A stretch of DNA of 64,000 nucleotides from Sorangium cellulosum (lineage in GTDB: Bacteria > Myxococcota_A > Polyangia > Polyangiales > Polyangiaceae): contig NZ_CP012673.1 in assembly GCF_002950945.1 (NCBI RefSeq), positions 2,108,001-2,172,000 on the forward strand, given 5' to 3'. The notes beneath the pieces were generated by a model. It was not told the DNA's origin. It made no database searches and saw nothing but the letters and a program-made list of their open reading frames with translations. The translations under genes and the position numbers were made by a program. This document shows, piece after piece, positions 8,374 to 16,923 of this stretch. Numbering within the stretch: the first letter of the stretch is position 1; every line of letters starts with the position of its first letter.

Positions 8374-9471
8374 TCACGCGCCCTTCGCGGCTGGCGCCTC
8401 GCGCCGGCGGCAGCGGAGCAGCGTGTGGGCGAGGCCAAGGTGGTCGATCTCCGCGTCGACGGTGAGCCCGGCCTCGTCGATGCACCGCTTGAGATCCACG
8501 GCGCTGTACATGCGGCTGTTCCCGTTCGCGAGGCACGTGAAATACACGGAAGAGCCGTGCAAGCAGTGGACCGCCACCTCGTTCGTCTGCCGATCCCAGA
8601 AGGTGTCGAGGATCCAGAGCACCGTCTCCTCACCCATGGCGGCCCGGGCCCGCCGGAGGATCTGGACGATGTCCGCCTCGGAGAAACACACGAGGAACTG
8701 GCTCATCCAGATGGCGTCGAAGCCTGTCGGGAACGCCTGGCCGTGATCGAGGAAATCGATGGGTGTGCCCATCACCCGGCCGAGCAGGCCGTGCCGCTCG
8801 ACGTTGGCGCGCGCGTCCTCGAGCTGGCCCGGCAGGTCCAGGATGGTGACGCGCACGTCAGGGTCGTGCGCGCAGCACTGGATCGCCCACCGGCCGGTGT
8901 TGCCCCCGATGTCGAGCAACGTCCTCGGCCGCCGCTCGAACACGATGGGAAGCGCCTTCGGAAAGGCCGAGTCCGAATAGACGTGATCGAAGGCGAACCA
9001 GCTCTCCCTCACCTTCGGCGGGAGCTCGGGCAACGCCTCGTAGATGGTCGGCCACTCGCCGAAGACCTTCAGGCCCGCCGGCTTGCCGCCCTCGATCGCC
9101 TCGTCCAGATGACGCATGCCCTCGTAACAGACGTCATGGATGAAATCCATGTTGATACGGGTCATCCGGTCGTTCTCGACGATGAGCCCCACGCGGGTGA
9201 TCGTGTACCGCTCGCCGCGGCCCTCGGGGCACTCCACGAGGCCGAAGCTCAGGCTCGCCTCGAGCAAGGTCTTCGTCGCATAGGCGGAGAGGCCCGTGTC
9301 CTGGGCCACCTCGGCCGGGGTTCTGCCGCTCTTGCCGGCGCGCTGCAGCGACCTGAGGACGCCGCGGTTGCGCATGACCCGCGCGACCTGGAAGGCGACG
9401 GGCGCGAACGCGATGCGCTGGGCGGCGAGCATGGCGTCGAGGGCTGGATTCGGGGCGGGATCGGTCTTCAT
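8374..9471 (-). CDS. SAM-dependent O-methyltransferase, plant-type with winged-helix N-domain
   Basis: This 365-residue class I methyltransferase has an N-terminal dimerisation/winged-helix domain (residues ~1-110, with TPAEVAQDTGLSAYATKTLLEASLSFGLVE split over a helix-turn-helix-like region). The Rossmann core follows, with motif I LLDIGGNTGRWAIQC near residue 187 and an acidic residue ending the next strand (VTILDLPGQ). FDAIWMSQFLVCFSE lies near 255. Homologues methylate hydroxyls on secondary metabolites or aromatic acids. The start is supported by CGGAG just upstream. A proline- and alanine-rich tail ends the protein. Neighbouring genes give no clear pathway. Substrate unknown. Confidence 0.85.
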   Translation of the reverse strand: MKTDPAPNPALDAMLAAQRIAFAPVAFQVARVMRNRGVLRSLQRAGKSGRTPAEVAQDTGLSAYATKTLLEASLSFGLVECPEGRGERYTITRVGLIVENDRMTRINMDFIHDVCYEGMRHLDEAIEGGKPAGLKVFGEWPTIYEALPELPPKVRESWFAFDHVYSDSAFPKALPIVFERRPRTLLDIGGNTGRWAIQCCAHDPDVRVTILDLPGQLEDARANVERHGLLGRVMGTPIDFLDHGQAFPTGFDAIWMSQFLVCFSEADIVQILRRARAAMGEETVLWILDTFWDRQTNEVAVHCLHGSSVYFTCLANGNSRMYSAVDLKRCIDEAGLTVDAEIDHLGLAHTLLRCRRREAPAAKGA

Positions 9472-9523
9472 CGAGCTCCGGTCGTCAGGAGTGAGGAGGG
9501 CGGGGAGGCGACGGGTCGGGACG

Positions 9524-9727
9524 TCAGCGACCGCCCCTGCGTTGGAGGAGCAGCGCGGAGCCGCCGAGGCCCGCGAGCAGGGCGCACTCTGCCCGCGTCT
9601 CGCCGGCGAGAGAACAACCCATGACGGCGCAGACGAGGCCGAAGCCGAGGGTCGCCACGCCGATCCGCGCGTCGTCGGGCCGCCGGCCCGGAGGAGAGGG
9701 GGGGCTCGTTCGGTAAGGGCTTGCCAC
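9524..9727 (-). CDS. Small hypothetical membrane protein
   Basis: A possible 67-residue protein starting at GTG (MASPYRTSPPSPPGRR). After a proline-rich head it has two weakly hydrophobic segments (GVATLGFGLVCAVMGC and CALLAGLGGSALLLQ) and an Arg-rich end, which could give a small hairpin membrane protein. It fills the gap between the alcohol dehydrogenase gene, whose stop is 27 bases upstream of this start, and the methyltransferase. No family is recognised, and the GTG start lacks a clear ribosome site. It may be a chance frame. Confidence 0.3.
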   Translation of the reverse strand: MASPYRTSPPSPPGRRPDDARIGVATLGFGLVCAVMGCSLAGETRAECALLAGLGGSALLLQRRGGR

Positions 9728-9754
9728 CGCGGGATGATACCACCGCCGCTGCGA

Positions 9755-10963
9755 TCACAGGGATCGGGCGGCGATTTCCGTGAGCTCCTCGTCGGTGAGC
9801 CCGAGCGGGTTCGCCTTCATGCTGCTCGCCGCCCGGGCGCGCTCGACCACCGCGGGGACGTCGGCCTCGGTCATGCCGTAGCGCCCGAGGCCCGGGACCG
9901 CGAGGGCGCGGCAGAGCTCCCGGACCCAGGTGATCCCGTCCTCGGCGCGGGCGGCGCCCGAGCCGGTGACCAGCGCCGCCACCTCGTCGAAGCGGGGCAG
10001 CGCGGGGTGATCGGGGCGGCGGGCGCGCAGGGCGCGGAGGTTGACCTCGAGCACGGCCGGCAGCAGCGCGGCGCACACGGCGCCGTGGGGGGCGTCGAAC
10101 ATGCCGCCCACGGGCGCGGCGAAGCCGTGGACCGCGCCGAGGCCGGCGTTCGCAAGGCAGAGGCCGCCGAGCAGGCTCGCCAGGGCGAGGTCGTCCCGCT
10201 CGGCCGGGCCGGCGGCGTCGAGCACGGCGCGGCGGAGCGAACGCGCGGAGCGGCGGATGCCCTCGCGCGCGAGGCCGTCGGTGAGCGGGTTCGCGCGGGC
10301 GGAGAGGAACGGCTCGATCAGCTGCGAGAGCGCGTCGAGGCCGCTCGATGCGAGGACCCCGGGCGGGGCGCCCGCGAGCAGATCCGGGTCGACCACCGCG
10401 AGGCGCGGCAGCATGTGCGGGCTGCGCAGGCTGGCCTTGACGCGCGCCTCCTTGGAGGCGAGCACCGCGTTGCGCGTGACCTCCGAGCCGGTGCCCGCGG
10501 TCGTGGGGATCGCCACGAACGGGGCCGACGGCCGGGTGAGCGCCTTGCCGCGGCCGACCACCTCTAGGTAGTCGAGCGGGTCGCCGCCGTTCGCGAGCAG
10601 CGCGGCGATCGCCTTGCCGGCGTCGAGCGCGCTGCCGCCGCCGAGGGCCACCACGACGTCGCACCGCTCGGCCGCGGCCCGGCGCGTGCCCTCGGCCGCG
10701 AGCTCCACGGTGGGCTCGCCCGCGACCGGGAAGCTCACGGCGTCCACGGACGCCGCCGCGAGCGCGGCGACGAGCGGCGCGGCGCGGTCCGGGCGCTGCC
10801 CGGTGACGACGAGCGCCCGCGTCCCGCCCAGGCCCCGCACCGCCGCGGGCACCTCGGAGAGCTTGCCCGCGCCGAAGACGATGCGCGTCGCGGTGGCGAA
10901 CTCGAACGCCGCCGCGGGGTCCGGCGCCGCCACGTCAATACCCCGCGTCGTCGGGGAAGACAT
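9755..10963 (-). CDS. Iron-containing alcohol dehydrogenase
   Basis: A 402-residue group III (Fe-dependent) alcohol dehydrogenase or maleylacetate-reductase-like enzyme that interconverts alcohols and carbonyls with NAD(P). It shows the nucleotide motif [14 protein letters not shown] near residue 108, [15 protein letters not shown] near 154, the metal-site Asp in [11 protein letters not shown] near 215, and [13 protein letters not shown] near 288 with the metal His. The ATG at 10963 overlaps the upstream monooxygenase gene by 29 bases. A GTG at 10933, one base after that gene's stop, would be an equally plausible start. Either way the two genes are translationally coupled, suggesting a shared pathway of oxidation then carbonyl reduction. 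The substrate is not evident. Confidence 0.9.
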   Translation of the reverse strand: MSSPTTRGIDVAAPDPAAAFEFATATRIVFGAGKLSEVPAAVRGLGGTRALVVTGQRPDRAAPLVAALAAASVDAVSFPVAGEPTVELAAEGTRRAAAERCDVVVALGGGSALDAGKAIAALLANGGDPLDYLEVVGRGKALTRPSAPFVAIPTTAGTGSEVTRNAVLASKEARVKASLRSPHMLPRLAVVDPDLLAGAPPGVLASSGLDALSQLIEPFLSARANPLTDGLAREGIRRSARSLRRAVLDAAGPAERDDLALASLLGGLCLANAGLGAVHGFAAPVGGMFDAPHGAVCAALLPAVLEVNLRALRARRPDHPALPRFDEVAALVTGSGAARAEDGITWVRELCRALAVPGLGRYGMTEADVPAVVERARAASSMKANPLGLTDEELTEIAARSL

Positions 10964-11252
10964 TGACGTATTTCCGGCTGGTCCGCGGCTCGGCCATCAT
11001 GTCGGCGACGGTGTCCCGCCACCGCTTGTAATGCGCTGTCTCCTTGTGCGCGGCCGGCGCGTCCTGGGTCCTGTAGATCTCGACGAGGACGAAGCGGGTG
11101 GGGTCGTCGAGCTCCTGGACGACGTCGAACCGGGCGATCCCGGGCTCCTTGACGCTCTCGCGCGCGTTCTCGAGCGTCGCCTGCCGGAAGGCCTCGGCGT
11201 GCTCGGGTTTGACATGCACATGGACGTGCACGACGAACAGGCTGTTGGGCAT
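10935..11252 (-). CDS. Antibiotic biosynthesis monooxygenase (ABM) domain protein
   Basis: A 105-residue single-domain ABM-fold protein starting [18 protein letters not shown]. The pattern of strand, V-K-P-E-H-A-E-A-F helix, [43 protein letters not shown] and a final VFP strand matches cofactor-free quinol monooxygenases and LsrG/YgiN-type proteins. The conserved E, Y and H residues of that group are present. It is the first gene of a two-gene unit with the alcohol dehydrogenase (overlapping). It acts in the cytoplasm, probably as a dimer. Substrate unknown. Confidence 0.85.
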   Translation of the reverse strand: MPNSLFVVHVHVHVKPEHAEAFRQATLENARESVKEPGIARFDVVQELDDPTRFVLVEIYRTQDAPAAHKETAHYKRWRDTVADMMAEPRTSRKYVNVFPDDAGY

Positions 11253-11393
11253 GGGCGCAACCTAGCTCGGATGGGCGACGGCCGGAACCCGGCTCGTGAC
11301 CCGACGCCGCGGCCGTTGCGGGCGTGCCGGCGCGGCGCGGCGCGACGCGCGCCGCGGCAGGAGCGCGAGGGGACGAGCGCGCGCCCGCCCCCT

Positions 11394-11442
11394 GCGCCGC
11401 GCGCCACGCGCCACGCGCCACGCGCCGCGCGCCACACGCCAC
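11394..11442. repeat. Heptanucleotide tandem array (GCGCCAC)7
   Basis: Seven consecutive 7-bp units, GCGCCAC or close variants (GCGCCGC twice, ACGCCAC last). They lie in the 324-base divergent gap (11253-11576) between the ABM gene and the uncharacterised gene pair. The rest of that gap holds no gene. Unit number could vary by slippage and change promoter spacing; that is inference. Confidence 0.75.
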
Positions 11443-11576
11443 GCTGAAAACATCGCATCTCCCGGTGCGTCGGCGCCTGACTTGGTCCGGCGGGCGGCGG
11501 CACCATGATCCGCGTGAGTCGGCGGGTGGCCCGGCAGGTGCCGAGTCCATGAACGCCGTAGACGAGGAAGGTCATC

Positions 11577-12776
11577 ATGGCGGAGCCGGCCAGGGAGAGC
11601 CCGCGCCGCGACGACACGCCTGCGGAGGCGCCGTCCGTCGCGCTGCATTCCATCGAGTTCAGGTCCGATCACGGTCTGCTGAAGGACTGCAAAGGAGAAC
11701 ACGGCTGGAGGAACGCGGGGAGCCCGTGCCCGCAGCCCGAGTGGACGCCCAAGGGCGCCGCGCCGATCTCGGTTTCCATGCGCAAGCGCCTCGTCATCCG
11801 GCTCAAGCTGGAGGCGCGCGGCGGGGGGCCCACAGCCTTGACGGGCGCGATCCGCGGCGTGGGGCCGGCGGGGATCACGTTCGAGAGCCGGAGCCTCGCG
11901 CCGGGCGCCGCGCCGCTCGAGCTGTCGTCCGCGCGGCGGCTCCGGAGGAGGATCCGGAAGCTCCAGCTCGCCCTGAATTGGTCGGTGGGCGGAGCGCGGG
12001 TGTCTCCCGCGAAGACCTCGAACGTCGTGTATGTCACGATGGGCCAGCCCCAGACCGACAAAGAGCGAGTCTGGCAGGAAGACGGGGTGACGCTGAAGCG
12101 CATGGACAGGGCGGTCGCCTGGGTCGGGCCGCTCAACACCCTCGATCCGCACGCGATCGTGGGCGCGCTCCTCGCGAGGTTCCCGACGTACACGCTCCAG
12201 CCGAGCCCCAAGGTGCCCCGGCAGTTCCACCACCCGACGTACCTGAACAACGAGGGGGGCGCCTGGGCGATGTCCGACTATCCCGAGGAGACGGGCGAAT
12301 GCCAGGCGATCGTCCGCCTCATCCGCGGCATGCTGCGCCAGCTCGGGATCCCGGGAAAGACGCGGGTGATCGTGGTCTGGGGCGATCCCAACGTGGGCGG
12401 CGGGCGCGAGGCGCAGTCGGCCGATCTGGAGGAGCAGCCGTGGGCGGGGCTCGACGTGGCCAAGGTCGAGGGCGGCCGCACGTGGCGCGCGGCGCTCGTC
12501 GACGGGCCGGTCGAGGAGGGGAAGACCTACCCCGCGTCCCACACGCGCATGGCCGACGGGACGCTGAGCCCGGGGCTCAACCGGTACGAGGCTTGCCTGG
12601 AGTTCACGCACGGCGGCGTGACCCGGTACTACGCGGGGGGCGCCGGCGTGTTCGACGACGTGAAGCCGATCCTCGGCGTCTTCTGGGGGCTCATCTGGTT
12701 CAGCTCGACAGAGAACGACGGGTATCGCGTGGAGAAGATCGTGGCGAGGTACGGAGCTGCTGGAGGTGGGCGATGA
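11577..12776 (+). CDS. Uncharacterised protein with transglutaminase-like Cys region
   Basis: A 399-residue protein with no signal peptide or membrane segment, and no confident family. Residues ~20-150 look like a beta-sandwich region (PISVSMRKRLVIRLKLEA, then GPAGITFESRSL). The second half has GECQAIVRLIRGMLRQLGIP with Cys242, followed by a VIVVWGDP strand. This spacing recalls the Cys helix of transglutaminase-like (papain-fold) domains. NRYEACLEFTHGGVTRYYAGG at ~335 sits where such domains carry their His strand, but the usual catalytic His is not obvious. GAGGAAGG precedes the ATG. Its last four bases overlap the next gene (ATGA). A protein-modifying or toxin-like effector with a dedicated partner is a speculation worth testing. 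Confidence 0.6.
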   Translation: MAEPARESPRRDDTPAEAPSVALHSIEFRSDHGLLKDCKGEHGWRNAGSPCPQPEWTPKGAAPISVSMRKRLVIRLKLEARGGGPTALTGAIRGVGPAGITFESRSLAPGAAPLELSSARRLRRRIRKLQLALNWSVGGARVSPAKTSNVVYVTMGQPQTDKERVWQEDGVTLKRMDRAVAWVGPLNTLDPHAIVGALLARFPTYTLQPSPKVPRQFHHPTYLNNEGGAWAMSDYPEETGECQAIVRLIRGMLRQLGIPGKTRVIVVWGDPNVGGGREAQSADLEEQPWAGLDVAKVEGGRTWRAALVDGPVEEGKTYPASHTRMADGTLSPGLNRYEACLEFTHGGVTRYYAGGAGVFDDVKPILGVFWGLIWFSSTENDGYRVEKIVARYGAAGGGR

Positions 12777-13438
12777 ACGCGGAAAAGAGCCTCGGGAAGG
12801 ACGTGGAGGCGCGGGTCGCGGCGTGGATCGCGGCGGTGGGGCGCGTGCCGCCGGGCGGCTTCACGCCGGTCGAGCGGGCCGAGGATCTGCCGCCCCAGGC
12901 GCGCGCGGACTCGTTCTTCTGGTGCGACACGATCTTCAGGAGCGAGACGAACCCGCACAACGAGGCGCTGGGCGCGCGGCACGCGCTGCACGCCGCCACG
13001 GCCGACACGCCGGATCTGGTCCGCCACGAGTACGCCGCGGGCGGGCTCGATCTCACCGTCACCGAGGGGCGCAACTTCGTCCTCGTCCAGGTGGACCGGT
13101 CGAGCGTCGATATCCTCTCGCTCTGCGGTCCAGACCGCGTCGCCGCCGTGCGCCGGGTGGCGGACGCGATCTTCAACCCCGGCGGCGCCTACACGCTGGA
13201 TCCCGCGGTCCCGGTGGCGTGCCCGCCGCCGGGCATGACGCCCGAGCTCGACGAGGGGACGGGGTTCTCCAGCAACCCGGGGGTGGATCCGGATCTGCTC
13301 GCGTGCTGGAGAGACCGCACCGAGTGCGGCGTCCTGGGAGGGAGGCTCTACTTCCTCTGTTACAAGAAGTCCTCGCAGCGCGCGGGCTACGCGAACGCGT
13401 CGCAGTGGTTCGACGACGGGAGCTCCAGGGTCGCGTGA
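12773..13438 (+). CDS. Uncharacterised partner protein
   Basis: A 221-residue soluble protein starting MNAEKSLGKDVEARVAAW, with strong SD GGAGGTGG upstream and an ATGA overlap with the preceding gene, so the two are translationally coupled. It is alpha/beta in character: QARADSFFWCDTIFRSETNPHNEALGA, then a hydrophobic strand (GRNFVLVQVDRSSVDIL) and a helix (GPDRVAAVRRVADAIFNPGG). A later cysteine-bearing part (LACWRDRTECGVLGGRLYFLCYKK) may bind metal or form disulfides. I do not recognise the family. Size, order and coupling would fit an immunity or chaperone partner of the upstream protein, but that is inference from context only. Confidence 0.6.
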   Translation: MNAEKSLGKDVEARVAAWIAAVGRVPPGGFTPVERAEDLPPQARADSFFWCDTIFRSETNPHNEALGARHALHAATADTPDLVRHEYAAGGLDLTVTEGRNFVLVQVDRSSVDILSLCGPDRVAAVRRVADAIFNPGGAYTLDPAVPVACPPPGMTPELDEGTGFSSNPGVDPDLLACWRDRTECGVLGGRLYFLCYKKSSQRAGYANASQWFDDGSSRVA

Positions 13439-13491
13439 CCGCGCCCTGATCCCGCCCTGAGATTCCCGCCCTGATCCCGCCCTGATTCCCG

Positions 13492-13536
13492 GCGCAGGCG
13501 CCCGCGGGTCACTCGCGTGCCCCGCGGCGCCTGCGC
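13492..13536. terminator. Convergent hairpin between two gene ends
   Basis: The arms GCGCAGGCGCCCGCGGG (13492-13508) and CCCGCGGCGCCTGCGC (13521-13536) can pair almost completely around a loop of about twelve bases. The right arm overlaps the last codons and stop of the minus-strand Kelch gene. No T-tract follows. It sits right after direct repeats of CCCGCCCTGAT (13443-13490). It is probably a bidirectional terminator for the two convergent genes. Confidence 0.45.
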
Positions 13537-16500
13537 AGCGCCGCGGAGAGCGCGGCGAGCACCAGCAAGCCGAGCTCCAGCGGCCCCCGCCCGGCGGGGG
13601 CCGCTGCCGGTGCGGCGAGGCGGCAGCCGCCCTTGTCGAGGTAACCGCCGTTCGGCGGCGGTGGGACGCAGTCGCCCGCGGCGTCGCAGACGAAGCCGTC
13701 GACGCAGTCGTGGACGGACTCGCAAGGATCCGTGGGAAGACCGGTCTGCGGCGAGCAGGTGTAGGGCGCGTAGTCGGGGTGCAGCGAGGTGCAGACGCCG
13801 TCCGCGGACGCGCCCCGGTGATCCGAGCACGCCTCGCAGAGATAGATGTTGCAGCGCTGATCGCAGCAGACGTCGTCCGTGCAAAAGCCGCTCTGGCACT
13901 CGACGGCCGACGTGCAGATGCTGCCGCCCGGCATCGGGCGGAACACCTCGGCGTCGGGCGCTTGATCGAGCTCGAAACCACCGGCGACGAGCACGCGCCC
14001 GTCCCGCAGCAGCGTGGCGGTGGGTTGAATACGGAGCGCGAGCATGGAGTCGAGGGGCAGCCACGTGCCAGAGGCCGGGTCGAACACCTCGGCGCTGCCA
14101 AGGCGGTAGTCCCCGTCAGGGAGCTGGGTGCCCCCGGCGACGAGCACGTGCCCGTCGGACAGCAGCGTGGCGGCGTGCGCGACGCGGGCGGTGACCATGG
14201 GACCGAGGGACAGCCATGTGCTCGAGGCCGGGTCGAACACCTCGGCGCTGGCGAGCGGTCGGGAGCCGGCAGTGCCGCCGGTGACGAGCACGCGCCCGTC
14301 GGACAGCAACGTCGCGGTGTGGTAGACGCGGGGGGTGTGCATGGGCGCCACGGGCAGCCACGCGCCCGAGTCCGGGTCGAACACCTCGGCGCTGTCGAGC
14401 ACGCCCGTGGCGCCGACGCCGCCGACGACGAGCACACGCCCGTCCGACAACAACGTGGCGCTGTGCCGGTGGCGCACCGCGAGCATGGGCGCGACCGGCT
14501 CCCACGTGTCCGAGCCCGGGTCGAACACCTCGGCGTGGTCGATTCGAGCGAGAGAATCAGGCAGCTCTGGAAGTGCAATGCCGCCGGCGACGAGCACGCG
14601 CCCGTCCGCCAGGAGCGTCGCCGTGTGCCGCGTCCGGGGAATGTGCAGGGACCCCGCGGCCGCCCACGTGCCGGAGGCGGGGTCGAACAGCTCGGCGCTC
14701 TGGGTGTCTTCTTCAGGGTCCTGGCCGCCGACCACCAGCACGCGTCCGTCCAGCAGCAACGTCGCCGTTGGATCCGTCCGGGCGGTGTGCATGGACCCGG
14801 TCGGGAGCCACGTGTCGGAGGCCGGATCGAACAGCTCGGCGCTGGCGAGCCTCTCCCCGGTGTCGCGGTGACGGCCGCCGGCGACGACCACCCGTCCGTC
14901 CGAAAGCAGCGCCGCGGTGTGCTCCCCGCGCGCATCCCGCATCGGGCCGAGGGGGAGCCACGTGCTGGAGTCCGGATCGAACACGTCGACCTGGTCGAGC
15001 CATCCTCCTCCGCTGTCCCCGCCGGTGACGAGCACCCGGCCGTCCGGCAGTGGCGCGGCGGCGTGCCACGAGCGCTCCGCGAGCATCGGCTCGACGGCGC
15101 GCCACACGCCCGATGTGGGGTCGAACACCTCGGCGCTGTCGACTATCGGCCGAGCCATGCCGCCGGCGACGAGCACCCGCCCGTCCGAAAGCAGCGTCGC
15201 GGTGTGCTCCGTGCGGACGGCGATCATGGGTCCGACGGGTTGCCACGCCAGCAAGATCGGGTCGAACACCTCGGCGCTCTCGGGCGCCCCTCGCAGCGTG
15301 GTGCCGCCGGCGACGAGCACCCGTCCGTCGTCCAGCAGCGTCGCGGTGTGCTTGGCGTGGGCGATGTGCATCGGCTCGAGAGCGAGCCACGTCCCCGAGT
15401 CCGGGTCGAACAGCTCGGCGCTGGCGAGCGCTTCGCCACCCTGGGTAGAGCCGCCGGCGACGAGCACCCGTCCGTCGTCCAGCAGCGTCGCGGTGTGACG
15501 ATCCCGGGCGGCGAGCATGGGTTTGGGCCGCGACCATGCGCCGGAGGCCGGGTCGAAGACCTCGGCGCTGGCGAGCTTCTCTAGGATACGGCCGCGGTCG
15601 TCGGAGCCGCCGGCGACGAGCACCCGCCCGTCCGAAAGCAGCGTCGCGGTGTGATCAATCCGGGCGTCGAGCATGGGCCCGACCGGCGACCACGTGCCGG
15701 AGGCCACGTCGAGCACCTCGGCGCTGGCGAGGTGACTGCGCTCGCCGTCGGAGCCGCCGGCGACGAGCACCCGTCCGTCATCGAGCAGCGTCGCGGTGTG
15801 CCGTGCGCGGGGGGCGCTCATCGGCTCGATGGCCAACCACATGCCAGAGGCCGGGTCGAACACCTCGGCGCTGGCGAGCTCCCCCTCGTGGCCCATACCG
15901 CCGATGACGAGCACGCGCCCGTCCCGCAGCGGCGTGGCCGTGTGCAGGGCGCGGGCGTCGTTCATCGCCCGCTTGAGCTTCCACCGCGGATCGACGAGCA
16001 CCGTCTCGCCCTCGGCCTCGACCCACAGCGCGATCCGCTCCCCCTCCGCCGCGAGCCGCACGCCGACCGGCCGCCCGTCCGCCCCGTAGGCCTCGGGCGC
16101 CGTCACCTGGACCTGCGGCGCGCCGCGCGCGTCCGTGACCTCCACCGCGTCGCCCGCCTGGCGCAGCGCCGCGCCCTCGACCTCCCAGGTCGCCACGGGC
16201 GCGTCGCGCCGCACCGCGCCCGGCTCGAGCAGCAGCCACTCCTCGTAGCCGTCCTCGAGGGCGGTCCAGAACGAGGCCCCGCCCCGGCGCGGGTACACCA
16301 CCGCGCTCTCCGCGGCCTCGGCCTCGCCGAGCGCGCCGAGCTCGCGCACCAGCACCTCCGAGCCGTCGGGCAACGGGAAGCGGAGCGCGCCGCCGCCGCG
16401 CGCGAAGCGGGGGCGCGGCGCGGCCTCGCCGGGCACGTCGCCGGGCGCCTCGGGCGGCCGCAGGGCCTCGAACGCGTCGCCCGCCAGGGTGAAGGCGAAC

Positions 16501-16667
16501 GGCCCGTCCAGGATGGCGGCGGCCTGCTCGGGGAAATGTCGCCGCAACGCGCGCGCGTCCAGCGGCTCGGCGACCTCGCTGCAGCCGAGCAGCAGGGCGA
16601 GGATCCCCATCCAGAGGAACGTCAGCGGCCATGAACCGGGGCGGCGCGTCGAACCCGCAGCGGGCAT
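13509..16667 (-). CDS. Kelch-repeat lipoprotein with MYXO-CTERM-like tail
   Basis: A 1052-residue surface protein. The N-terminus has a lipoprotein signal (ILALLLGC, Cys29). A non-repeat domain of about 200 residues follows. Then come fourteen Kelch-type repeats of about 51 residues, each with HTATLL-x-DGRVLV-A-GG and, in most, S-AEVFDP-x-S-x-W. These should form two beta-propellers or one large one. Next is a Cys-rich module (CQSGFC, CCDQRCNIYLCEAC) typical of myxobacterial surface proteins. The C-terminus (GGYLDKGGCR, hydrophobic GPLELGLLVLAALSAAL, then RRRRGARE) matches the MYXO-CTERM sorting pattern. Kelch propellers bind carbohydrates or proteins; galactose-oxidase activity is not indicated. 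The repeats are also near-identical at DNA level, so repeat number may vary by recombination. Confidence 0.9.
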   Translation of the reverse strand: MPAAGSTRRPGSWPLTFLWMGILALLLGCSEVAEPLDARALRRHFPEQAAAILDGPFAFTLAGDAFEALRPPEAPGDVPGEAAPRPRFARGGGALRFPLPDGSEVLVRELGALGEAEAAESAVVYPRRGGASFWTALEDGYEEWLLLEPGAVRRDAPVATWEVEGAALRQAGDAVEVTDARGAPQVQVTAPEAYGADGRPVGVRLAAEGERIALWVEAEGETVLVDPRWKLKRAMNDARALHTATPLRDGRVLVIGGMGHEGELASAEVFDPASGMWLAIEPMSAPRARHTATLLDDGRVLVAGGSDGERSHLASAEVLDVASGTWSPVGPMLDARIDHTATLLSDGRVLVAGGSDDRGRILEKLASAEVFDPASGAWSRPKPMLAARDRHTATLLDDGRVLVAGGSTQGGEALASAELFDPDSGTWLALEPMHIAHAKHTATLLDDGRVLVAGGTTLRGAPESAEVFDPILLAWQPVGPMIAVRTEHTATLLSDGRVLVAGGMARPIVDSAEVFDPTSGVWRAVEPMLAERSWHAAAPLPDGRVLVTGGDSGGGWLDQVDVFDPDSSTWLPLGPMRDARGEHTAALLSDGRVVVAGGRHRDTGERLASAELFDPASDTWLPTGSMHTARTDPTATLLLDGRVLVVGGQDPEEDTQSAELFDPASGTWAAAGSLHIPRTRHTATLLADGRVLVAGGIALPELPDSLARIDHAEVFDPGSDTWEPVAPMLAVRHRHSATLLSDGRVLVVGGVGATGVLDSAEVFDPDSGAWLPVAPMHTPRVYHTATLLSDGRVLVTGGTAGSRPLASAEVFDPASSTWLSLGPMVTARVAHAATLLSDGHVLVAGGTQLPDGDYRLGSAEVFDPASGTWLPLDSMLALRIQPTATLLRDGRVLVAGGFELDQAPDAEVFRPMPGGSICTSAVECQSGFCTDDVCCDQRCNIYLCEACSDHRGASADGVCTSLHPDYAPYTCSPQTGLPTDPCESVHDCVDGFVCDAAGDCVPPPPNGGYLDKGGCRLAAPAAAPAGRGPLELGLLVLAALSAALRRRRGARE

Positions 16668-16923
16668 AGGGCCGATCGCGTACGCGAGGCCACGCGCGGA
16701 AGCCAGGCCGGTACAGGCCGCCGGCGCATTGCGCGGCGTTCAGTGCGGACGGCGCCACCTCCTCCGCGGCGGCAAAACCCGCAAAAACCGTCCCCGTCGC
16801 GCTGCAACCCCGCGCGCGTGCGGCCGCTGTTCAGGCCGTGGAGCGACGGACTCGACGAGCTGGAGGGCGAAAAGAGGGCCCGCCGGTATTGCATCAGCGC
16901 GCCGCGCGCGGGATCGTGCGGAG

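Noticed and set aside
11394..11442. CRISPR array
   Set aside because: The units are 7 bp and contiguous with no spacers. It is a simple tandem repeat.
16489..16923. N-terminal extension of the PAS histidine kinase
   Set aside because: The 145 extra codons give an Arg/Ser/Cys-rich stretch overlapping the start of the divergent Kelch gene. The GTG at 16924 begins a normal domain.
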